NCBI RefSeq assembly: GCF_934190775.1
Contig: NZ_CAKPTG010000003.1
Coordinates: 62,001 to 126,000, forward strand
From: an uncultured Phascolarctobacterium sp.
Lineage (GTDB): Bacteria > Bacillota > Negativicutes > Acidaminococcales > Acidaminococcaceae
DNA length: 64,000 bases
Direction: 5' to 3'
Shown here: one piece after another, positions 35,753 to 43,805 of the stretch
Position numbering within the stretch: the first letter of the stretch is position 1
Layout: each line of letters opens with the position of its first letter
Made by a program: the position numbers and the translations under genes
The notes under the pieces: generated by a model
What the model was told of the DNA's origin: nothing
The model's database searches: none
Seen by the model: the letters and a program-made list of their open reading frames with translations, nothing else

Positions 35753-35826
35753 AAATTTTAGAAATTAACACCCCATTAAAAAACAAAACCATTCTGGTAA
35801 CTGGTGCCACCGGTTTCATCGGTTGT
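35753..35826 (+). pseudogene. NAD-dependent epimerase/dehydratase, N-terminal scrap
   Basis: About 25 codons (NKTILVTGATGFIG, the Rossmann G-x2-G-x2-G start of sugar-nucleotide epimerases) with no continuation; sequence changes at 35827 to TGTATTTTGTC, possibly an IS end. A leftover of a polysaccharide gene cut by insertion. Confidence 0.6.
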
Positions 35827-36106
35827 ATTTTGTCAACCCAAATTCCTCAAAAAGAGCGAATAAATTCCCTGTTTTCAGCAAGGGAATTTCCCTATCTTAA
35901 GCTGAAACTTTATTGCTAAACATTTTAACGTAAGCGTCAAATCTACCGGGTATGAAAAGAATCAGGACCGCATGGCGGTCCTAGTATAAATCTTTATTTC
36001 GTAAAATTTACGCTGCATTCAGCTGGTGCATTTTCTGGTAGCAGCAAATCAACGCTGTCCTTTTGAGACAGGTCTATTTTTTTGGCAGTAGAAAGAACAT
36101 GGACTA

Positions 36107-36345
36107 AATACGGGTGTCCCCCAAAAGTTGTGGTATGAGCTCTAACGTTTGTGTGGTTAGGCCTTAACAGATTTTGTGGTTTCGCTATGGCAAAAGTAGT
36201 GGTTAGGCTTTAAGGCATTGGTCCAAATTTGTGGGTCGGGCTGTTACATGAGTGTGGGTCGACCTAGTTCACAGTTGTGGTGAACCTATTACAATATGTG
36301 GGTTGGGCTAGTCCAAATTTTGTGGTCGACCTAGTCCATGCTATT
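36107..36345 (+). repeat. Left array of about ten 22-23 bp iterons of the ISL3-like element
   Basis: Repeated units of the type TTTTGTGGTCGACCTAGTCC follow each other from the IS left end to before the transposase, more degenerate outward. The best copies are 36255-36345. The mirror array is at 37835-37980. Confidence 0.7.
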
Positions 36346-36389
36346 GGGTTTTCAATGGCTGGAGCGTATTGCACCAGCCATTTTTGTTT

Positions 36390-37691
36390 TTAAAGAGTGA
36401 ATTTATCGTATTTGTTGAGACAATAAAGGATTCGGTTATGGGTTCGCTTAAAATTTCTAAAGCCATTGGCATTTATAATAAGTTTCTTCAGAATTCTGTT
36501 CTTCGATTCAATGTAACTGTTATTTATGCGCCTACCATTAATCGCTGTAAATGAGTTTAGTATTTCTTGTTTCCAATTAACGAGGAGGCCATAAAATTCA
36601 TTGTATTCAGGTATTCCGGAGTCGCCAAACCTGTTCTTAAGTAACTCATAGTTGTCTTCGAGACTGCCGGAAGCTTTGTAATATTCTCCACTCTGATTAA
36701 ATTTCAGGTACAATTCTTTTAAGTTATAAGCAATTTCCAACTCTGGAAATTGAGCAAACAGTAAGTCTCGGATATCTCTTAAATTAACATAGCGGCCTAA
36801 GGCTTTATTGTATTTGGGTTCATTATCTAAGTCTGTAGTATGGTGAAATACGAAATTAAATTTTCTGAGAAGATACTCATGAGTATGGTTTTCAGTATTT
36901 CTGGCACATCTTAGTCTAATCTTATTAAAATCATCTGTAAGGTGTTTGATTACATGAAAGCTGTCTGCACAAACAATAGCATCTGGGAAATATAGCTGTG
37001 CAATATCCCTAAAGTTGTCATACAGATCCATAGATATATACTTTACATTGTTAAGTTCACTGCGTTTGAGAGTGTAATTCTGAATATCTCCACGGATAGA
37101 GGTAAAATAATCAATAAGGTAATGCTTTCTGCGTGTAGGAAGTACATCTATTACTTCACCTGTAATAAAATTCATGAGCAGACAGCAATAAAGAGAATCC
37201 ATATCAGATTCAGGAAAATAGTGCTCATCCATGGATAATACCATTGGTAAAGGCTTACACATAATATCTACGTGTTTCTCAAATAATCTTAGAACAGTAG
37301 CTTTGGAAACATGGTATCGTTCAGCAACACTGGTATAAGTGTCTTCAGGGTGCTTTAAATCTTTCAAAATATTAATTTTAGTTTCGTGAGTTAGTCCGTC
37401 ATTGGCTTTAGTAAAGGGATTGTGTTCGTTAAAAGAATAAGAACACTTGGGGCAAATGAATCTTCTTTGGCAATAAACAATGCTACATTTACGGTTTACC
37501 AGTGTAGAGTGTGTAAGAGTTCTGGGGTAGTAACCATGAATTTTTACAGGTCCGGAACAGAACGGACAAATCTTAGAGGTAACCTTTAGCTTAAGATTAA
37601 TAATGATTGAGCCGTCGGACTGCGCAATGGTTTGTAGTTCCTCAATCTTATCCTATTGAATGTTAAGCATATTTGTGATAAACTGACGCAT
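36390..37691 (-). pseudogene. ISL3-family transposase with an in-frame TAG near the start
   Basis: Read from ATG 37689-37691 it encodes 433 codons with a TAG at codon 13 (37653-37655). After it come a zinc finger (ICPFCSGPVKIHGYYPR ... CSIVYC ... FICPKCSY), an HTH (TYTSVAERYHVSKATVLRLF) and the DDE core: MVLSMDEHYFPES, ICADSFHVIKH (D and H motif) and YIESKNRILKKL with the catalytic glutamate. Everything else is intact, so the element is either inactivated by one base, or translation starts after the stop, for example at the first ATG (37367), which would lose the zinc finger. Confidence 0.85.
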
Positions 37692-37701
37692 AGATAAAAA
37701 G

Positions 37702-37751
37702 TCCTCCTTCGTCTTAGTAATATAGGCAATTACTATTTTAACGAAGGAGGA
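37702..37751 (-). promoter_or_regulatory. Hairpin sequestering the transposase ribosome-binding site
   Basis: TCCTCCTTCGT (minus strand, from 37751) pairs perfectly over 11 bp with ACGAAGGAGGA (ending 37702), which contains the AAGGAGGA of the transposase. A transcript entering from outside would fold and hide the ribosome site. Confidence 0.7.
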
Positions 37752-37834
37752 TTTATTTGTTTAGATGTGGCTTGTGCAGAAATTTTAGTCTGTACAAGCC
37801 ATTATTGTTTTTTGTTGAACAGGGAATTTTTGCC

Positions 37835-37980
37835 TATGACCACAAAAGTTGTACTAGGTTGACCCACAGATTTGGACTAGCTCGAGCACAAGAATGTACT
37901 AGCGAAACCACAAAATGTACCAGGTCATAATCGAGCACAAAAATTGGACAAGGTCGACCCAACCACAAGTAATGGACTAA
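37835..37980 (-). repeat. Right array of about six 22-23 bp iterons of the ISL3-like element
   Basis: On the minus strand the units read TTGTGGTTGGGTCGACC, TTTTGTGGTTTCGCTAGTAC, TTGTGCTCGAGCTAGTCC, CTGTGGGTCAACCTAGTAC, in the same outside-to-inside direction as the left array. Confidence 0.65.
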
Positions 37981-37991
37981 TGCAAAAAAAA

Positions 37992-38040
37992 GCGCAGCTA
38001 TTACACATGCATGAAGGCGTGCTGGTAGCTGCGCCTTTTT
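37992..38040. terminator. Bidirectional terminator, copy 1 of a repeated hairpin
   Basis: GCGCAGCTA / TAGCTGCGC stem with As before and Ts after. The half-site AAGCGCAGCTATTACACA is shared with 38941. Confidence 0.75.
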
Positions 38041-38128
38041 ACATCTCCAGTCTAAAATTTGCTAAAAACACGAGTTGGCGCTAAAATAATATTTAAAGTA
38101 AGGTTGTGACAGCAGGGAGGTCGAAGCT

Positions 38129-38317
38129 ATGCTTTTTGACAGAGCCTCAGCGCTTTGGCGCGAGCAACTTGAGCTTATTGCAATGGATTTTGCGAAAGGT
38201 GCAGAGTACAATCTGGCAGTAAGCAAGTCGCTGCCCTTGCATTCGCAGAGAGCCTTTTTCTTTGAGCAGCTTGATGCTTATACGCTGAAAGAGCTGGCAG
38301 AGAGGTGCTTGGAGTGA
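38129..38317 (+). CDS. Small protein of unknown function
   Basis: A 62-aa reading frame with GGGAGG 9 bases before the ATG, placed between two copies of the repeated terminator. Composition is that of a soluble helical protein (FDRASALWREQLELIAMDFA). Higher GC than the next gene. No family recognised. Confidence 0.5.
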   Translation: MLFDRASALWREQLELIAMDFAKGAEYNLAVSKSLPLHSQRAFFFEQLDAYTLKELAERCLE

Positions 38318-38375
38318 GGGGAGTTTGACTTTGTACTAACAAGGTAGTATGGTTGTAATACGAGGAGGCGAAATT

Positions 38376-38822
38376 ATGAAGGGAATATTGGAGATATATA
38401 TTGAACGCAAAACTTATAGACTTTCTATTTGGGTGTATCATACTAATAAAATTGGATTTGGCGAAGCTATTGGGAACATTACTGATATTACAGATGTATC
38501 ATGTCTGAAAAAGTCTGTTGAAGACGCAATGGCTTTAAGCTTATCAGAGTATAAGAGTGATAAAGAAAAATGCAATGCTTTTATATTTACAAAATATAAG
38601 ACTTGGAATAAGTTTTTTGATGCACATTATGTTGTTCAAATAACTTATGATGATGAAAAAATGTTATATAGAATTAGCATGCCTGAAAGAGAGAAGAAAA
38701 CTAAATCGTTTGGGAATAGTATAAGTGGATTTGAATTTAAAATAAGAAAAGAAGAATTCGATTCTACATTTGATGGTATAATTAAAACAATGCTAGATAA
38801 TCTTGAAAAATATCAAAGCTGA
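38376..38822 (+). CDS. Unknown protein in the tRNA-Leu island
   Basis: A 148-aa AT-rich gene with GAGGAGG 6 bases upstream of the ATG (an ATG at 38349 has no ribosome site). Charged and beta-rich N-terminus (GILEIYIERKTYRLSIWVYH), lysine-rich C-terminus. No domain recognised. It lies upstream of, and in the opposite direction to, the structured RNA candidate. Confidence 0.6.
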   Translation: MKGILEIYIERKTYRLSIWVYHTNKIGFGEAIGNITDITDVSCLKKSVEDAMALSLSEYKSDKEKCNAFIFTKYKTWNKFFDAHYVVQITYDDEKMLYRISMPEREKKTKSFGNSISGFEFKIRKEEFDSTFDGIIKTMLDNLEKYQS

Positions 38823-38940
38823 TTTTGATATCAAATGTGGCCTTAGCAGTAGCACGTAAAAGTGTACCGCAGGAGGTATTAGCAGTTCCATTGCCGCGAG
38901 CGTAAGCTCTGGCAGATAACCTGCAATGATACGTGGCAAC

Positions 38941-38987
38941 AAAAAAGCGCAGCTATTACACAAGCATGAAGCTTGCTAATAGCTGCG
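38941..38987 (-). terminator. Terminator of the large structured RNA candidate (minus strand)
   Basis: On the minus strand an 11-bp perfect stem CGCAGCTATTA / TAATAGCTGCG with an inner AAGCTTCATGCTT hairpin, then GC and six Ts. It lies 30 bases beyond the 3' arm of the RNA (39017). Copy 2 of the hairpin seen at 37992. Confidence 0.8.
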
Positions 38988-39016
38988 TTTGGTTATGCCC
39001 AAATGACAAACCGCTT

Positions 39017-39582
39017 TGACAAATATATCATATAGACCTTCGCCTTACGCAATCTACGGTTTCCGATTTCTTCAGCCACGCAGAAGACAGGTCTGAGCCT
39101 TTGGGAGCGACCCTAAGCTTCCTGCCCCTTTTGCCTGCCGCGGGAATGGTTACCAACAAATTTCACCCATCTTTCAGAAAAATGTTTTCTATCTCTGGTT
39201 TTCAAGACCAGTATAACTTTGGGTATTGAGCTACTTTTTCCTCAGAATTCTGTTATACACGGATTTCTCCGCTTCACTACCAACAGCTTGGTTCGGAGTT
39301 TCCGCTAAGTTCGCTGCAGCATCCCTGCTGCAGGTTTCACGGATTTTTCTAGCCTTTCGAGCTAGCGTCTATTGTCGCTGCCAGAATCCTTCGAGCTTTA
39401 ATCGGCACCAAGATCCGCACATACCGTTCTGTGTTGCCTTTTGGGCTTCTCCATCAGTCCTCGCGGAGCAACAGAAACCTCACTGCCGCAGTATCCTGCA
39501 GGCAGCCTGGTCACAGCTTCCGGTATTCTCGGAGGGATTGACAATCCTTTAGTGCACCGAGTTATACGATATATTTGTCAAA
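39017..39582 (-). ncRNA. Candidate large structured non-coding RNA (about 570 nt, ends base-paired)
   Basis: The ends form a 20-bp closing helix (39563-39582 with 39017-39036); the single mismatch is G-U only if the minus strand is the RNA. Inside, perfect local hairpins occur at 39483-39505, 39314-39333 (8 bp, tetraloop), 39349-39365, 39429-39474 and 39195-39211. An extended -10 TGCTATACT (39624-39632, minus) lies upstream and an intrinsic terminator downstream (38941-38987). No ORF with a ribosome site is found. Size, compact folding and mobile-island setting resemble the ornate large bacterial RNAs (ROOL, about 580 nt; GOLLD; OLE), ROOL being the closest in length. A long MITE is the alternative. 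Confidence 0.55.
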
Positions 39583-39623
39583 ACAGTTTTCAAGGAGCGT
39601 GTCGGTGTTCAACCGATGAATAA

Positions 39624-39632
39624 AGTATAGCA
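39624..39632 (-). promoter_or_regulatory. Extended -10 for the structured RNA
   Basis: Minus-strand TGCTATACT; no good -35 is present, which is tolerated by extended -10 promoters. A small hairpin (TCGGT/ACCGA) follows at the predicted 5' end (39602-39616). Confidence 0.4.
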
Positions 39633-39837
39633 TATCTGCGTGAGTTAATCGTGGAAAAAAAGTTGCGCGTTGCCTTTTTGCATTGGCAGAAGAGAAATTG
39701 TTTGAAGATATTCGTAGCAATCAGCGTTGATTTTTTTGGTAGACAATAGATATCAGGAGGAGGGCTCTGTGATATTGAAAAACAGTAGGCAATGCCTTAT
39801 AATATATTATAGAATAGATGATAAGGAGATGATTTTT

Positions 39838-40197
39838 GTGAGCATACGTGAGCTTAGAGAATGCACCGGACTGAGTCAGAATAAATTTGCAGCAATGTTT
39901 GGTATTCCTGCTGCAACAGTAAAGGATTGGGAGCATGGTAGACGCAATCCTCCGAGTTATGTGGTGGATATGATAGAAACGATTTTAGAATATAAGGGAA
40001 TTATCATTGACAGTAATTATGTTGATGAGTGTGAAAAAAGAAGAAAAAGTGTTGAACGTGCATTGGCTGTAGTTCTTACTGCTACAGAAGGGCCTAATGA
40101 AGAGTTTATGAATGCGCTTGAGTTATATATTAATGGTAAGCTGACTCTTAGCGAAATCGAAAACAAGGTTAATCGTCTTGAGTACATAGGAGCGTAA
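39838..40197 (+). CDS. HTH-domain regulator/antitoxin paired with Fic
   Basis: A 119-aa protein. Residues 1-55 are a Cro/CI-type HTH (TGLSQNKFAAMFGIPAATVKDWEHGRRNPP). The C-terminal 50 residues (VERALAVVLTATEGPNEEF ... YINGKLTLSEIENKVNRLE) resemble the small helical inhibitor (VbhA-type) of Fic proteins, although the exact S/T-x3-E-G/N motif is not clean. GTG 39838 is 9 bases after AAGGAG; ATG 39829 is too close. 5 bases before the Fic gene, so it is probably both repressor and antitoxin. Confidence 0.7.
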   Translation: MSIRELRECTGLSQNKFAAMFGIPAATVKDWEHGRRNPPSYVVDMIETILEYKGIIIDSNYVDECEKRRKSVERALAVVLTATEGPNEEFMNALELYINGKLTLSEIENKVNRLEYIGA

Positions 40198-40202
40198 GGT
40201 AT

Positions 40203-40913
40203 ATGGATAATGGAAAATATTGCTATCCTAATAGTGATGTCTTAATCAATAATTACAATATACATGATAAAGCTTTACTTGAAAAGCTAGAAATACAAAA
40301 GGTTACTGTCAAGCTTTTAGGTTTGGATATCAGACCGGAGCGAATAGAGGCAACGTTTGATATTCAGCATCTGATTGCTATACACAGGTATTTATTTTTA
40401 GATTTATATAATTGGGCAGGACTTTTTCGTGATGAAAATTTGTATAAGAGCGAAAGGGTTTTAGCAGGTGGTTCAGCAGAATATGCTGATTACAAAGATA
40501 TAGAGGCAAAGCTTAAAGCTTTTTTTGACAAATATGCTAAGATTGACTGGAATAAAGAAGATAAAGCTTTGCCTTCAATAGTAGTAGATTTTCTTGTAGA
40601 ATTGTGGAGTATTCACCCATTTCGAGAAGGAAATACAAGAACCTGCGTGACATTTTTATGGCACTATTTGCAAGCTCACAATATAGAGTTTCATATTGAG
40701 TTAATCAGAAATAACCCAATGTACGTCAGAGATTCTTTAGTGATGGCGAATTATGAACAAAAGGAGTACCTTACTCGTATTATAACTGACGCTATATTGG
40801 GAATTAAGAATGCTCATGAATCTGTAAAAAGTAATTCTGAGAATAAAGAGAGCTATAGAATTGCAAAGTCGGATTATGATGCATTCAAAGCAAAGTATTC
40901 TGTTAAAAAGTAG
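40203..40913 (+). CDS. Fic-family protein (AMPylating toxin type)
   Basis: A 236-aa Fic protein. The catalytic motif HPFREGNTR is at about residue 137, with the usual helix SIHPF before it and the N-terminal DIQHLIAIHRYLFLDLYNWAG. Fic enzymes move AMP or another nucleotide moiety from the substrate onto target hydroxyls; in HTH-Fic pairs the target is often a topoisomerase or translation factor. No N- or C-terminal self-inhibitory helix with the standard motif is evident, consistent with a separate antitoxin upstream. Confidence 0.88.
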   Translation: MDNGKYCYPNSDVLINNYNIHDKALLEKLEIQKVTVKLLGLDIRPERIEATFDIQHLIAIHRYLFLDLYNWAGLFRDENLYKSERVLAGGSAEYADYKDIEAKLKAFFDKYAKIDWNKEDKALPSIVVDFLVELWSIHPFREGNTRTCVTFLWHYLQAHNIEFHIELIRNNPMYVRDSLVMANYEQKEYLTRIITDAILGIKNAHESVKSNSENKESYRIAKSDYDAFKAKYSVKK

Positions 40914-41000
40914 GCAATGTATTGTGCTGCGTGCGCAGAAGCTTTTGCCTATATATTATAGTTCCTAGTGAAAATTGTATAAGTATGGACAAAATCAACA

Positions 41001-41041
41001 AAGGCTGACGCTTCGCATTTACGCAAGGCGTCAGCCTTTTT
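41001..41041 (+). terminator. Terminator of the HTH-Fic operon
   Basis: AAGGCTGACGC / GCGTCAGCCTT 11-bp stem with T-run; As on the left make it usable from both sides, for the minus-strand gene at 41097 as well. Confidence 0.88.
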
Positions 41042-41096
41042 GCTGTTCAGTATGAGGGTTAGTGGTTAAGCCTTAAGGCCGAATATGAAATTTGCT

Positions 41097-41570
41097 TTAG
41101 GGTTGCTTTGGCTTGCGGTTACGCTTGAGCTTTCTGAGCTTAAGATAGCCGTTGTATGGATCATGCTCAAGCTTGGGGTTATGCCTGATGCGGATTTTTT
41201 TGAGCATCGATTTGACGATTTTAAGGTCAACTCGAGGAGTTTTTCCTCTTTCGATAGCAGTAGTTATCCTGATAGAGCAATGCTCTTTATCGGCGCTTTT
41301 ATGTTCAACGTTGGTATAAGGAATATAGCCTTCTGCATCTAGAATGTACTTAGCGAGCCAATAGATTTCTTCTTCTATTCTGCTGCTGAGGCTGACTAAG
41401 AAGGTGTCGGAGTAGAGTGCGAAGAAGTCTTTGAGGGACATAGCAGAGTGCTGCGCAAGGCAGTCGTTCAGTTCCTTGTCATTATGGATGATGCGTAAAT
41501 CTAGGGCAGGAACGCTTGCAATAAGACCATAGGGTGTTCGGTTTATAATAACGTCATAGGTTAGGTTCAT
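41097..41570 (-). CDS. Unknown protein, minus strand, in the island
   Basis: A 157-aa protein starting MNLTYDVIINRTPYGLIASV, reminiscent of the start of HicB-type proteins, with a basic C-terminal tail (LKLRKLKRNRKPKQP) that may bind nucleic acid. AAGGAG precedes the ATG on the minus strand. No confident family. It diverges from the gene at 41714 and converges on the Fic operon terminator. Confidence 0.6.
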   Translation of the reverse strand: MNLTYDVIINRTPYGLIASVPALDLRIIHNDKELNDCLAQHSAMSLKDFFALYSDTFLVSLSSRIEEEIYWLAKYILDAEGYIPYTNVEHKSADKEHCSIRITTAIERGKTPRVDLKIVKSMLKKIRIRHNPKLEHDPYNGYLKLRKLKRNRKPKQP

Positions 41571-41713
41571 GGGATACTCCTTGAAAAAATTTATTATCTA
41601 TGTAAAGCGAAAGCTGAGGCCTCTAAGGATTTCGCGTGTTGTTTGCTTAAAAATGCTATGAATGCAGCATATAATGATAGGTGTACGTGTGATTTGTTGA
41701 AAGGGTGAGAAAA

Positions 41714-42085
41714 ATGCAGAAAAAGCATGCTTTTGAAGTAATTCCGAGGGCATTGGTTAAAACGGTAAGGTTTCCTGAGGGACAGGCTTATGAAAATGTG
41801 CAGGATGCTGTGTTTGGTACAGCGTATGCACTCGCTATGAGGCTTAAAGAGAGACGCCTTGAATGCTACAGTGTAGATTTGCTGGTGAACTACCATGATG
41901 TGTTTGGCGATGGCAAGCAAAGCTACTACGACACAATTGAGCTGTTCGTGGGCGTGAATAATGCGATGGAAATTGTTAAGCTGGTTATGGTAATGTATGA
42001 GAATCATATCAGCAGGGAGGCTTTAATTGATGGTATGTCAATCGCACTGAGAGAATTGAAGAGGAAGGCGAGAAGTGACTCCTAG
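41714..42085 (+). CDS. Unknown protein upstream of parA
   Basis: A 123-aa soluble alpha/beta protein (KTVRFPEGQAYENVQDAVFG, YYDTIELFVGVNNAMEIVKL). AGGGTGAG lies before the ATG. No family recognised. Its stop is 130 bases before the ParA start, with the ParA promoter and iterons between. Confidence 0.6.
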   Translation: MQKKHAFEVIPRALVKTVRFPEGQAYENVQDAVFGTAYALAMRLKERRLECYSVDLLVNYHDVFGDGKQSYYDTIELFVGVNNAMEIVKLVMVMYENHISREALIDGMSIALRELKRKARSDS

Positions 42086-42136
42086 AACGGAAAAATGTTG
42101 GCAAAGCGAATAACTTTTTGTTAACCTTTTGGGTGC

Positions 42137-42142
42137 TATAAT
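42137..42142 (+). promoter_or_regulatory. Extended -10 of the parA operon
   Basis: TGCTATAAT with TATAAT at 42137-42142; the -35 is poor. The iteron array begins 7 bases downstream, so a protein bound there would block or modulate transcription. Confidence 0.5.
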
Positions 42143-42148
42143 GTCCTC

Positions 42149-42192
42149 AATGAGTAAAAATTGAGTAGAATTTAAGTAGAAATTGAGTAGTT
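42149..42192 (+). repeat. Four 11-bp iterons upstream of parA (putative centromere/operator)
   Basis: Four head-to-tail units with consensus ATTGAGTAGAA at 42149, 42160, 42171 and 42182. Position between promoter and parA is that of the centromere/operator in type Ib partition systems. Confidence 0.75.
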
Positions 42193-42214
42193 TTAACACA
42201 TTTGGAGGTTTAAT

Positions 42215-42955
42215 ATGACTAAAACGATTTCTTTTAATATCCAAAAGGGCGGAGTTGCCAAGACTACATCTGCGGTTATTACTGCAGAAATTTTGCAGCA
42301 GCGTGGATATGATGTACTGCTGGTTGATTTTGATCCGCAGCGCAACCTGACGCACGGGCTTGCAGTAGATAAGCCTAAGTGCCCTGTTGCCGATGTGCTT
42401 ACCGGAAAAACTAATATTAAGGATGCTATCTTGAGAACTGAAGCTGGTTTGGGACTGTTGCCTGCTGACAGATCCCTGTTTGCGCTGCAGGCTGCCTTGG
42501 GAAGCAATGCGCTGGCAAAGGTGCTGGCGCCGGTCAGCGGGTATTTTGATTATGTGATTATTGATACGGCACCGGCATTGTCGTCGCTGTCTGTTAATGC
42601 TCTGGTAGCTAGTGACTTGGTTGTTATTCCGGCGGTTCTAGGCGATTTTTGTGATTTGGCTATCAGGGATGTCCTTAATACCATTGATACTGTTAGACAG
42701 CAAAATAAAAAATTGGCAGTCGCCGGTATCTTGATTACTATGAGCAAAAAAAGATATGTGCTGGACAGACTGGTTGCAGAGCAGTATCAAAGGCTTGCAG
42801 ATAGTAAGCATATCAGGCTGTTTACATCTAAAATCAGGCAGTGCCAAAAGGTGAAGGAGGCGCAGATGCTGAAGACGAGTTTGCTGGAATATGCACCGAG
42901 GTGTAACGCTGCTCTTGACTATCGCAATTTTGTGAATGAATTATTAGAGATTTAG
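42215..42955 (+). CDS. parA: ParA-family partition ATPase
   Basis: A 246-aa deviant Walker ATPase: IQKGGVAKTTSAVITAEIL (residues about 8-26), VLLVDFDPQRNLT (A' motif) and YVIIDTAPALSSL (Walker B). No N-terminal HTH, so it is a small type Ib-like ParA as on low-copy plasmids. TTTGGAGG lies before the ATG. It is followed by a small ribbon-helix-helix gene and preceded by iterons, forming a full partition cassette inside a chromosomal island. Confidence 0.9.
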   Translation: MTKTISFNIQKGGVAKTTSAVITAEILQQRGYDVLLVDFDPQRNLTHGLAVDKPKCPVADVLTGKTNIKDAILRTEAGLGLLPADRSLFALQAALGSNALAKVLAPVSGYFDYVIIDTAPALSSLSVNALVASDLVVIPAVLGDFCDLAIRDVLNTIDTVRQQNKKLAVAGILITMSKKRYVLDRLVAEQYQRLADSKHIRLFTSKIRQCQKVKEAQMLKTSLLEYAPRCNAALDYRNFVNELLEI

Positions 42956-42999
42956 TTGTGTAGCAGGTGAACAGCTGATAGCGTGTTGGAGGAGATTTT

Positions 43000-43236
43000 A
43001 TGGGGGACTTTGCAAGCAGTTTAAAAAAGGCAGAGAAGAAAACCTCGGCTAAAGACAAGGTTACAGGCTTCTTCATGAACAGAAAGGAGGAATGCTTACA
43101 AAAGGAGGGTAGCAGAAGAATTACAGTTTCTGCTCCAGATGCTTTGTTTAAAAGAATCGAGGTAGCCGCCAAAGAAAGAGGGCTTTCAAAGAATGCTTTT
43201 ATCCTGAGCTTGGTGCATAAAGAGCTGGATGAGTAG
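43000..43236 (+). CDS. Ribbon-helix-helix ParB-like partner of ParA
   Basis: A 78-aa protein: a lysine-rich flexible N-terminus (KKAEKKTSAKDKV; such tails stimulate ParA ATPase in small ParB proteins) and a C-terminal RHH fold (SRRITVSAPDALFKRIEVAA, KERGLSKNAFILSLVHKEL). GGAGGAG before the ATG; 44 bases after parA. It should bind the 11-bp iterons at 42149. Small type Ib centromere-binding proteins are of this size. Confidence 0.78.
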   Translation: MGDFASSLKKAEKKTSAKDKVTGFFMNRKEECLQKEGSRRITVSAPDALFKRIEVAAKERGLSKNAFILSLVHKELDE

Positions 43237-43276
43237 CTTTTACTTAGAAAATGAGTAAAAGCTACTCATTTTTTTG
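43229..43276 (+). terminator. Terminator of the partition operon
   Basis: 16-bp stem ATGAGTAGCTTTTACT / AGTAAAAGCTACTCAT then Ts; it overlaps the stop codon and reuses the GAGTAG sequence of the iterons. Confidence 0.88.
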
Positions 43277-43330
43277 CATTTGCTGGTTCGTTCATTCTAA
43301 CTTAAACTTTTCAATAAATCCTTCTACGAC

Positions 43331-43366
43331 AAAAGCTGCCGGCTGTTGAGCAGCAGGCAGCTTTTT
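43331..43366 (+). terminator. Hairpin/terminator in the gap after the partition operon
   Basis: AAAGCTGCC / GGCAGCTTT stem with T-run. Nothing else recognised between here and the repeat at 43671. Confidence 0.7.
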
Positions 43367-43670
43367 GGCGTATTATTTCTTCTTTGAAAAAGTTTAGGAG
43401 TTATTTAGGTTTTATGCTCCATAATATGAGGGAATTGGCTGATGCTTTTACAAAGACAGTACTTTAACCTCTTGTTCAGGCTGTATGAAATTATATGCTA
43501 GTTCTAATTGCACGCATAAGAAGTAGAGTATAGGCGCTGGAGAGCGACGTGGAACAAAGGCTGCTTATATTAACGTAAAGTACTTGGTTTAGCTTTTAAT
43601 TATTTCATAATAAAATATAGGTAGATAAGTGTTATTGCTAAGTAAAGCAGTATGTCATAGTTGCAAAATA

Positions 43671-43741
43671 AAAGGATGAGCTTTAAGCCGTGGCTGCTCC
43701 CGTCACGAACAGGAACCAGGGATGGCAGGCTCATCTTTTTT
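43671..43741 (+). repeat. Repeated large hairpin, copy 1 (upstream of HipBA)
   Basis: GATGAGC / GCTCATC outer stem, T-run after it, and an inner segment sharing CTGCTCCCGT and AACCAGGG with copy 2 at 45384. Works as a terminator by shape; the conserved inner loop suggests more than that. Confidence 0.6.
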
Positions 43742-43805
43742 AGGTGAACAAAGCTGTCGACGGAGGAGCGGTGCAGTTTTCTAGCTTGGTAACTGTCAAA
43801 TACAA

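Larger units (their letters stand above)
36107..37985 (-). mobile_element. ISL3-family-like insertion sequence with iteron arrays at both ends
   Basis: A transposase gene on the minus strand sits between two inverted arrays of the same 22-23 bp motif. The outer limits are estimated from where the motif stops; I could not identify a target duplication. Adjacent AGGGAATTT repeats suggest it landed in an older IS21-type element. Confidence 0.65.

Noticed and set aside
36107..36345. CRISPR array
   Set aside because: Units are degenerate, contiguous without spacers, and mirrored at the other end of a transposase gene, so they are IS iterons.
39226..39623. Two plus-strand reading frames (108 and 60 codons) inside the structured RNA region
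   Set aside because: No ribosome-binding sites, odd amino-acid composition, and they run antisense to a region whose hairpins and paired ends indicate RNA.
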